Part shown: piece by piece, positions 56,071 to 64,000 of the stretch
Numbering within the stretch: position 1 is the stretch's first letter
Layout: each line of letters begins with the position of its first letter
Source of the DNA: Carettochelys insculpta
Taxonomy: Eukaryota > Chordata > Testudines > Carettochelyidae
NCBI RefSeq assembly: GCF_033958435.1
Contig: NC_134138.1
Coordinates: forward strand, 176,374,798-176,438,797
Direction: 5' to 3'
Length of the DNA stretch: 64,000 bases
The notes under the pieces: model-generated
What the model saw: the letters and a program-made list of their open reading frames with translations, nothing else
Told to the model about the DNA's origin: nothing
Database searches by the model: none
Position numbers and translations under genes: made by a program

Positions 56071-56680
56071 GGCTACATCTACACAGCAATGTTATTTCAA
56101 AAGAATCCATTTCAGAATAGCTGTTCCAGAATAGTTTATTTTGAAATAACATAGCTACACATGAGAACAAACTTCAAAATACCACCGAGACTCACAGCGT
56201 GCATCTATACTAGGAACTAACTTCAAAGTTAGGCACTACTTCAAAGTAGCCAACAGAGAGTCTACACTCAATTTCCCTTACCTCAAAGTTAACTTCAAAG
56301 TAGGGAAATCAACGTCGAAGTCCTTACTCAATTCCCAGGAATGGAGTTGTGCCCTACTTCAAAGTTTAACATTGAAGTAGGGTGTGTATAGACGCTCAAC
56401 TTCAAAGTTTTTTTTTGTAGTGTTGACACAGCCTCAGTGCCTATTTTCAAATAGTACCATTGGACAACATTATGGCTTATTTTGAAACAGCACTATTCCA
56501 TGTCTTAGCAATGTCTATTTAGAAACAGCTATTTCAAAATAGGCGTTATTCTTCCTGAAGTGAAGCTTACAAAATTTGAAATCATGTGCCAACTATTCTG
56601 AATTTATTTTGAAATAGCATGTGTGTAGTATAGACTCTCACAAAGTTATTTTAGAGTAACTTTTCTGTGTAAATGTAACT
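56071..56680. mobile_element. MITE, family A, with nested family B element
   Basis: Left end GGCTACATCTACACAGC, right end CTGTGTAAATGTAACT. TATTTTGAAATA palindromes in the arms, as at 28371. The family B element at 56197-56432 sits inside; removing it leaves about 375 bp. Confidence 0.65.
56197..56432. mobile_element. MITE, family B, nested
   Basis: About 236 bp. It opens GCGTGCATCTATACTAGGAACTAACTTCAAAGTTAGG and closes AGTGTTGACACAGCC, matching 7861-8139 along its length. TCA flanks either side can be read as a 3-bp duplication, with a base or two of uncertainty. Confidence 0.65.
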
Positions 56681-56684
56681 TAAG

Positions 56685-58225
56685 AGTCAAGGCAGTTGTC
56701 AGAGGCATATCCCTAATTTTTCAGTTTCACTTATGGTTATGGAAGTTTTCTTGATATTGTCAGTGATTAGTTCATTTAAAGGCTTCATTTAACGTTCTAG
56801 TCCTAAATGTCTCCATTTTGCTTCCAACCACTTCTCAACTAATAATTGCAGGCAGAGACAAAGCATAAACAGCTTATTTGTGTCAAATAAATATACAGTG
56901 AAAATTTCCCAGTTTGTTCCTTTGTGGTAGATCCTGTGACAGATACACAGAAGGTTGACAGCTGTGTGAAATGAGGCCTTGAGTGTCATCCGCCTGTCAT
57001 GCTTGCTAACACCTGTCGTATCATCATCTGGGGTGAGAGGTATTATCCATATTTTCTGTGACATTTTCACAGCTAAGCCCACAATGTCTTGGCTCCTGCA
57101 GACAGTAAACTTTGTCGTGACTATGGGCGGACCAAAACCTCAAATCTTGAAAAACTTGGGAGGGGACAATTCTGATCTTGAATCTAAACTCAACCTTCAA
57201 GGTTTAGTGTGTCGTCAGATCTAAAACTGGAATACACTTCCTCAGTCTAATTTGCTGGTTAAATTGGGACCTGGGTCTGGTCTATGTCTGTCATGCCTGA
57301 AGCCCGTCAGAACTCTAAATAGTCATAGAGATTTTATCCCTCACAGAATATGACTGAACCTGGTTATTGTACGTGTATCATAACTGAATATAAGACGACT
57401 GTCCGAGGAATCTGGAAAATGGAGGATTTGTAAACTAATAATTCCTGAAAAGAAAAGGAGGCTATTTCTGAATAAGTATGGCTTTGGTCTCCCTCACTTT
57501 TCCCAGATGTTTGACAGAAAGAAATGGATGGACTAGAATTAGCACAATTTCACTTAAGATCTTAATCATTTGTATTGTCCTTGGGCGTATGGGACAAATA
57601 TGATTTTTATAATAATTCTTTATAATAATAGTTGTTGTCTAAGCTGAACACAGCCCAGATTCTCAGAAGTACCTAACAGCAGTTAGGAACCTAATCATTT
57701 AAATGCATGCTAAGTATCTGGACTTTACAAACTGAGTTCAGTTCCCTTTGTGAGGCCCATATTTGCTTAAACACCCCCCAGTCAAGAGGGGCTAAAAGAA
57801 CTCCAGTGGCAAAAATCAGCCTAAACCAACATGACTGTGTGGCTTGCCAGGCCTAGGGAAGAGCTTTCTGAGAGGAACTTGGCCTGCTTGGGATAGTGCT
57901 TGGAAACCAGCCCTCACAGAACAGGGCATTCAGTTATTTCCTGAAGAACAGCTTCAGAGTGCCATCAGCCTGAGCCTTGAGAGTCATGAATATGAAATGA
58001 TTTATTTCTTTTCTGGAAATCTCACCTGTTGGCCTTGAGCCATCCAGAACCAGAGGAGCTGAGAATTCTTGCAGAGTCTAAAAGATTGCTTCCCATTCTT
58101 TGCATAAAGAAATGGAACTGGCTCTCAGCATGCTCTCTCCTGCCCAAGCCCACCTTTTGCTTTTTCCCCCCAGTACCTTCCTGTTAGGAAATAGGCTTAC
58201 TTAGACATGGCTTTTAGACATTAAG
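56685..58225. other. AT-rich spacer
   Basis: No gene or repeat supported. The right boundary is the abrupt edge of the LINE fragment. Confidence 0.5.
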
Positions 58226-58226
58226 T

Positions 58227-59512
58227 CTAAGTACCAAACCACAGATTTGCTGAGGAGGCGGGCTGGGCAGTAGAGGAGGAGGGGCCAGGGGACAGAGCCG
58301 ATGAGGAGGGAGGGAGGGAAGAGGGGGGCGGGGAGGCAAGGGAGAGGGGCAACCCGCCCTGGGGTGGGCCCTGTTCTGGTCCTGCCACCGGCCCCGCCTC
58401 CCTCTGCTCCTCAGGCCTGGCTCTTGTGCCCGCTCGGGCACCGGCACCCGCTTCTTCCTGCCCGGCACCATGCAGCCGGGCACCCTCCGATGCCCAAGCA
58501 GCGATGGATCCGTCTGGGATGAGAGGAGGAGGGGCAGTCCCAGGGCCTATCGCAGTTGGGGTGCCGACGATCTCGTGGCTGACGCCCCCCGGGTTGGAGG
58601 AGGTCCCGGGCTCCTCTTCATGCTGGGCCAGGGGGCAATCCCTCCGGACGTGCCCCGCTGCCCAGCACACAAAGCACCGGGCCTCCCCCAGCGTATAGAA
58701 GACCCGGTACTGGGCCCCTTGATAGGACACCAGTATAGTCCCCTCCTGGGCCACCTCGCCCTGTGCTGCCGCCGGTGGCAGCTGGACACGGGCCTGCCGG
58801 TGGAAGGAGAGCACATGCTGTAGGGCGGAGTCTTTACAGCCTAGGAGGAGGGGACTCAGGACCAACAAAGGCTGGCCCAGGGCGGTGAGGAACGGCAGAA
58901 GGGCAGAGTTGGGAGGGAAGGGTGGGACAGAAGAAAAAACCACCCACACGCCCAGGTCTTCGAGTGGCTCCAGGGGCACATGTCCGCCCCCAACCACCAG
59001 GCCCCTCTACACCGCCTCCTGGGCAGCTGCTCCGAAGCCAGGAAGAAAACGATCTTCCCGAACATCCAAGAGGCCGCCACCATGGCCGCGGGCCCCACCA
59101 CCCATGCCAGAGCCCGCACATAGGTCTCCACATGGGGTGAGGCAGCCACCAGGAGGCAGCGGACTCCATGCCTCCTGGTGAGCGTGGGGAGGTGGCTGCG
59201 ACCGTCGGGGATGGTAGTCCTGGCGGAGATGGAAGGAGCAGGGTGCGGGGCGGCGGCCGCCGCCTGGGCATACGACCTGGGGGCTGAGAGGTCGGGGCCC
59301 CCAGGAGGGGAGGCTGCAGTGGGTGTTTTAGCAGCCAGGGTGAGAGTCCCAGCCACGGGAGGTTTGGCCTTCCGGGCGGGGCTCTTGCCCTTTCTTTTCC
59401 CCTGGCCCTTCCTGCCCTTTTGGGGGGGTGGGTTCAGGGCTGGGTCACCAAAGGGCGCCGCGGTGGAGGCAGTAGGATCCCCGGAGCCTGCGCCTGCGCC
59501 CTCAGCTGACAT
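58227..59512 (-). pseudogene. Tx1-type LINE ORF1, N-terminal and zinc-knuckle part
   Basis: Starts at ATG 59512 (MSAEGAGAGSGDP), with a Lys/Arg-rich stretch (KGRKGQGKRKGKSPARKAK), then SYAQAAAAAP and a conserved-looking domain up to about 59000. A frame change follows near 58990. The second frame has VPLEPLEDLGVWVVFSSVPPF, GCKDSALQHVLSFHRQ and a CCHC zinc knuckle CFVCWAAGHVRRDC (near 58660), then a low-complexity acidic and proline/serine-rich tail cut off at about 58240. In L1/Tx1 elements this protein binds the element RNA. The frameshift and the truncation make it a pseudogene. Confidence 0.65.
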
Positions 59513-60790
59513 GGTGGCAGAGTTCCGGGTGGCCCCGGATGAGTGGGCTGCCGTTTCAGGGGTGGGAAGGGTGACAGTGGAGGGGAGAGGGAGGGGGGAT
59601 CACCAGATGACCCCTCAGTGGGCATGGAGGTCATGTTGGTGGGTTTAGGAAGGAGGGGGTTTGTTGAGGGTGGGGGGGGCCTTTAAGAAAGAGCGGGGGA
59701 GGGGGAAGAGAGGGGAAGGGAAGGAAGGAGTGAGGCGTGGCTGCCCCTCCCCCCCGGCTGGGCTGAGGACCCAGTCAGATGGGGGAAGGGCAGGGCAAGG
59801 GGAGTGAGATCAGGGAAAGGGGAACACAAAAATGGCCACAATTCCCAGCACAAGATGGCAAGATGGCTCCTGTTTCTGCACCAGGATGTGAAGGGAATCA
59901 AACTCCGTGCGCGTGTGGGGGAGGGGCCCAGGCGCCCAAGCAAAGCAAAAACAAGGGGGGGGGCATGGGCACGCGGAGGAGGGGGGGCCGGAAGGAGGGG
60001 CGGCACAGCCAACCCAGGGGGAGCGGGGGAGGCCAACGGGGGGAGGGGTCAACGGGGGGAGGGGTGTGCCCATGTGCACCCGAGGGGTGGGCCCACAGCA
60101 GCCACCGCAGAGCCTCGAGAAACCAGGGGGAGGAGGAAGGGGCAGCCAGCCAGAGGGGGGCCCAGACTGGGGGAGACCCCGGTGGCAGCCGGGCGCAGGG
60201 AAGGCAGCAGGGAGGGGGCAGCCGTGGGGGCCGGGCAGCGGCCACACCTCAACATCCCACTCCTGGCCACGCAGCCACCCCTCCGGAGCCTGAGCGGAGA
60301 GCAAACCCTCCCCTCCCCAAGCCACCCCACAGGAGGCTGCGGAGGGAGCCCAACCGCCGCCCTGAGAAAGCCCCCCACCTTCTCCAAGCAGTGAGGACAC
60401 AGCAGCTGCCAGACGAAGGAGTGGGCCCAAATAGGGGGCCAGCCACACCCCCCCAAAAGATGGAAAGGAGGGGGGGCACCTCTCCCCTAAAGGGCAGGGG
60501 GCAAGAGCCCCCCACCCCCCACCCAGCCAGCAGCCCCCGAGAGAACCAGCTGGAAGGGTGGAGGAGTGGGGGGAGAAAGAGACAGCCCACCCGCCCGAGG
60601 CAGGAGGGAAGCTGACCCCAGAAGCGGGGGCGGGGAGACAGCCCACAGGGGCTTCAGGCAGCCAGGGGCCTCCGTCTCCTGGCACCCCACCCTCCAACCA
60701 TGTGGGGGGCCCATGGCGGCAGCAGCCCTGCAGGAGCCCCCCAGGGGGCCCATGGGGCCCCGCCTGGAGCACCAGCCAAGCAGAAGGGCC
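58230..60790 (-). mobile_element. Tx1-type LINE, 5' part
   Basis: GC-rich block read on the minus strand: 5' UTR from about 60790 to 59513 (G/C-rich, no credible coding), then ORF1 to about 58240, where it stops abruptly against AT-rich sequence. No ORF2 or 3' end is present. LINE copies normally lose the 5' end and keep the 3' end, so a copy that keeps only the 5' half points to a later rearrangement. Confidence 0.6.
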
Positions 60791-61258
60791 TGCGGGACAA
60801 TCACAGGCAGCTGGGTGGGAGATGGCTCAGCTGACTCCGAGATTGGACTAAAAAGAGACCTTTAAAAACCCTTCACAGTGGGAAAGGGGAGGGAGAGAGT
60901 AGGTGAAGTGAGTAGAGAGGTATAAGGAGACCAGAGTAGTGGGAGAGAGCATCAGGAATGCCACAGATGGAGAGTGAGGGGCTTCAGTGGATCAAGAGTA
61001 GGGACACAACTGCTACAGCCTGGAGAAGGTACCAGTGGGGATTGCCTGGGGAAGTGGCCCAAGGAGGAGAGCTGCTGTGCTAAGGGAGTCAGCTCTTCAC
61101 TCTAGCAGCCACATAGGGTCCCTGGGCTGGAACCTGGCATGAGCTGGCAGGGGCTGGGTTCCCCCCAGATCACCCCTTACCCCAGCAAAGGCAATGGGGC
61201 CCTTGAGTGAGCCTAGTGGACTGAACACAGGCCCAGGAATAGGACTGACTTTGTCACA
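60740..61258 (+). mobile_element. LTR fragment related to the solo LTR at 25 kb
   Basis: Collinear with 25080-25585: CTTTAAAAACCCTTCACAGTGGGA, CCTGGAGAAGGTACC, GGGGAAGTGGCCCAAGGAGGAGAGCTG, CCCTGGGCTGGAACCTGGCATGAG and the 3' end GGACTGACTTTGTCACA. The LTR 5' end and TATA box are not seen; the LINE 5' end lies there, so the LINE may have inserted into it. Confidence 0.5.
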
Positions 61259-61261
61259 AGT

Positions 61262-61727
61262 GCTGTAACTGCACCTGTGCCAGGTAGTTATATTGCTTGC
61301 ACGATACTGGGATAGTTAACTTAGTACCACTTTCTATTGTGGAAGATAGCATCTAAGATAGACAGGAGGACTGTGATTAAGTGTGGCAAATAGAATGATC
61401 AAAACAGTTCTTGGTTTGGTCTTTCAGAACTTCATCTGTTGACAACTTTTCTATGAAATTTTGAATTGTGACAAAGTTATAAAAACTGCCAATGATCCTT
61501 TGGTGTGTTTTTGATGAGCTGGTTGGATTTCTGAATCTTGAAATTTCAGTTTTGATTTTAAAATTTGAACAAAAAATGTTCAATTCCTTTCTGTGTTTGG
61601 ATTAACAAATTAGGTCACATCTAAACAGGTGCACCATTGGTCCATGTGACTGTCTTTTATTTACTATTTGCAAAAATCTATATCAACAATTTTGTTCCCA
61701 CAAGTCTTTGACAAATGATTAGTATTG

Positions 61728-61763
<36 letters not shown>

Positions 61764-62490
61764 CAGTTAAAGGGTATTTAAAAGGGGAACTGGGGGTTTG
61801 CTATTACTCTAATTTGTTACTTGCTATTCATTATTCTCCTGTTCAAAAAATGCAAGATTAAAAAACAAAAAATACAAAGTAGGGCTGGCTTCTGAAGTCA
61901 CAACAGGAATAATGAATAGTAAATCAAAGTGAACAGTTAACGAACCACAGGCTGACAAGCGTAGATAAAATAATCCAGAAGACAGTCACCAATGTACATC
62001 TGCTGTTTCCCTGAAACTGTAGCAGAAAAATCAAGAGGGTGTTCTGTCTAGTCCAAAGCTTTCTAATGAAGCAGATACAGAGTAGCCTTAGAAATGATTC
62101 TTGTTTTTCCTTATTCTAATAAAGCTCCTTCTTCACTGTCAGAAGTAGCAAACTCTTCTTATAGTTCTGTCATTTTGACATAATAGCATAAGTCTACAAA
62201 CTGATTCATGAAAAGATCTTCATTCATTGTTAAATAGGTGTTCCTTCTCAATATTAATACATCACTTGCATTTTTATTGTACCTGTATTCTTGTTGCCAA
62301 CAAAGCACTTACTAAATGTAGTATTGTCAAATGAGAGAATACCAAATGCAGGAAATAGAAAAAGAAAATACAGACAGCCTCTTTTTTTTGTGATAATACA
62401 AAGACTACATCATGTATCACTTATGCATGTTCTAATCATTTTCCAAGTTTGATGCACGCTAGGAAGATATCCACTGCAAATCAAGGGAGA
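61262..62490. other. AT-rich spacer
   Basis: No gene or element supported apart from the AC microsatellite. Confidence 0.55.
61730..61761 (+). repeat. (CA)n microsatellite
   Basis: About 16 uninterrupted CA units. Confidence 0.95.
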
Positions 62491-62862
62491 ACTAGTCTAC
62501 GTCTACATGTGAAGCCTACATCGAAATAGTTTATTTCGATGTAGCAACATTGAAATAGTCTATTTCGATGAATAACGTCTACACGTCCTCCAGGGCTGGC
62601 AACGTTGATGTTCAACTTCGACGTTGCGCAGCACAACATCGAAATAGGCGCAGCAAGGGAACGTCTACACGCCAAAGTAGCACACGTCGAAATAGGGATG
62701 CCAGGCACAGCTGCAGACAGGGTCACAGGGCGGATGAGCACTTCCGGGGCAACAGCTAGCCGTTCCCTTAAAGGGCCCCTCCCAGACACACTCAGCCTGC
62801 ACAGCACGCGGTCTGAGGAGCCATAGGCACACAGACCCCAGGGCAACGCAGGCATGGACCCC

Positions 62863-62886
62863 CAACAGCAGCAGCAGCAGCAGCAG
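62863..62886 (+). repeat. CAA(CAG)7 tract in transposase copy 3
   Basis: Eight glutamine codons after Met-Asp-Pro, the shortest of the three long copies and with a CAA at the start. Confidence 0.95.
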
Positions 62887-63345
62887 CCACAGGTCCACCC
62901 AGCCCTCCTGGCAGGAGCAGGGCTTGCCCTGATCCATGCCATGCAGGAGGGAGCTGAGCACCTCCTTGCTACACCGGAGGAGGAGCTGCCCCCAGGGCAG
63001 CAGGGCTCAGCCCCCAACCCTGCAGCACCCTGCCCCCCCCGCCTCACACGCCGCCGGCTGTGGAGCTACCCCACCAGCACCTACTGGTGGGAGCGGCTGG
63101 TGCTTGAGGAGTGGGACGACGACCACTGGCTCAGGAACTTCAGGATGAGCCGGCAGACATTTCTGGAGCTGTGCCAGTGGCTCACCCCCGCACTCAGGCA
63201 CCAGGACACTGCCATGCGGCGTGCCCTCACAGTGCAGAAACGGGTCGGCATCGCTGTCTGGAAGCTGGCCACTCCAGACAGCTACTGATCCGTGGGCCAG
63301 TAGTTTGGTGTCAGGAAGGCCACCGTCGGGGCTGTCCTCATGGAG

Positions 63346-63549
63346 GTAAGAGAACCCACGGGGGGAGGGCAGGGCAGAGGAGGGGAGGGGAGGGGAGGGG
63401 AGGGCGGGGGAGGGCAGGGCAGGGCAGAGGAGGGCAGGGCAGAGCAGAGGAGGGCGGGGGAGGGCAGGGCAGAGGAGGGCAGGGCAGGGCAGGGCCACGC
63501 ACACCCTGCTCACCCCTCATTGGTGCTCTCCCATGTGCTTTCCCTGCAG
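63346..63549 (+). other. Transposase intron, copy 3
   Basis: 204 bp, donor GTAAGA, acceptor TCCCTGCAG, phase 0. Because its length is a multiple of three and it is free of stops, it can be read through, giving a spurious Gly/Arg-rich insertion. The centre is a GGGCAGAGGAGGG-type repeat. Confidence 0.8.
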
Positions 63550-64000
63550 GTTGTGCGTGCCATCAATGCCATGCTCCTGCGTAGGCTCGTGAGGCTGGGG
63601 GACCCAGATGCCACCATCGCGGCCTTTGCCACCCTGGGCTTCCCCAATAGCTTCGGGGCTCTGGATGGGACTCACATCCCCATCCGCGCCCCACATCACA
63701 GTGGAGGACGCTACATCAATCGCAAGGGCTACCATTTTGTGGTCCTCCAGGCCTTGGTGGACAGCCGGGGACGTTTCCAGGACATTTATGTGGGCTGGCC
63801 TGGCAGCACCCACGACGCCCGGGTTTTCCGGAACTCGGGCCTGTGCTGCCGGCTGGAGGCGGGGACCTCCATCCCCCAGCGGGAGATCCCTCTGGGGGAC
63901 ACCGCCATGCCCCTCTGCGTCATCACAGATGCGGCATAACCCCTCCGGCCGTGGCTCATGCACCCGTACACGGGCCATCTCTCCGCTAGCCAGGAGCGCT

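Larger units (their letters stand above)
62494..64000 (+). mobile_element. Harb-1 copy 3, cut by the window end
   Basis: Left end AGTCTACGTCTACATGTGAAGCC followed by the same subterminal blocks as copy 1 (CATCGAAATAG / CTATTTCGATG, AACGTCTACACG, GGGCTGGCAACG). The transposase begins at 62854 and runs off the window. A Myb-like gene and right end would be expected about 1.3-4 kb further on. Confidence 0.85.
62854..64000 (+). pseudogene. Harb-1 transposase, copy 3 (partial in window)
   Basis: Exon 1 is open from ATG 62854 through the region where copy 1 is frameshifted (RRLWSYPTSTYWWERLVLEEWDDDHW), so it gives the best view of the intact N-terminus. It then meets TGA at 63286 (the same Arg codon as in copy 1) and TAG at 63301 in place of a Gln. 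Intron 63346-63549. Exon 2 has GALDGTHIPI and GSTHDARVFRNS, then TAA at 63937 at the codon that is TAG in copy 1 and Tyr in copy 2, and continues to the window edge before the catalytic Glu. Role as for copy 1. Confidence 0.85.

Noticed and set aside
59810..60772. 320-codon minus frame in the GC-rich block
   Set aside because: Low-complexity Pro/Gly/Leu composition, competing long frames on both strands, no domain. It fits LINE 5' UTR with few stop codons because of high GC.

Overview
The window reads as vertebrate, most likely cryptodiran turtle, intergenic or intronic DNA. I find no host exon and no RNA gene. The taxonomic hint comes from the repeats: CR1 LINE 3' ends with an ATTCTATGA-type tail, a tRNA-derived SINE carrying that same CR1 tail (the arrangement known as the tortoise Pol III SINE), Penelope-like tails, Tx1-type LINEs and very many PIF/Harbinger elements. 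The assignment to turtle is an inference. Recognisable proteins all belong to mobile elements and all are damaged.

Layout. 1-16.8 kb: AT-rich spacer with short non-autonomous DNA transposons (MITEs), CR1 and Penelope-like (PLE) tails, a CR1-tailed SINE and a degenerate minisatellite. 16.8-24.6 kb: two copies of one two-gene Harbinger family (Harb-1) in opposite orientation, forming a very large interrupted inverted repeat. 25.0-26.3 kb: a solo LTR and an internal-deletion derivative of Harb-1. 26.3-43.8 kb: spacer with nested MITEs, a PLE fragment with a GIY-YIG endonuclease, and CR1. 43.8-49.0 kb: 3' part of a Tx1-type LINE on +. 52.75-54.93 kb: a second, divergent Harbinger family (Harb-2), internally deleted. 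55-56.7 kb: two nested MITE pairs. 58.2-60.8 kb: 5' part of a Tx1-type LINE on -. 60.8-61.3 kb: LTR fragment. 62.5-64.0 kb: a third long Harb-1 copy, cut by the window end.

How the parts work together. Harb-1 carries two convergent genes: a DDE transposase (two exons, N-terminal polyglutamine, HTH, D-D-E motifs) and a trihelix Myb/SANT-like protein with a C-terminal helical, probably coiled-coil region. In known PIF/Harbinger elements the Myb-like partner helps the transposase reach the element ends. Harb-2 has the same convergent plan and the same transposase intron position in diverged sequence. At least seven different MITE families share the terminal sequence GGCTAYRTCTACAC with these elements, and several copies have clean 3-bp target duplications (ATT, ACA, TAT, ATG, AAA, CCT). 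The window is therefore best read as a fossil community of Harbinger elements and the MITEs they probably mobilised, layered on older CR1, MIR-like and PLE debris.
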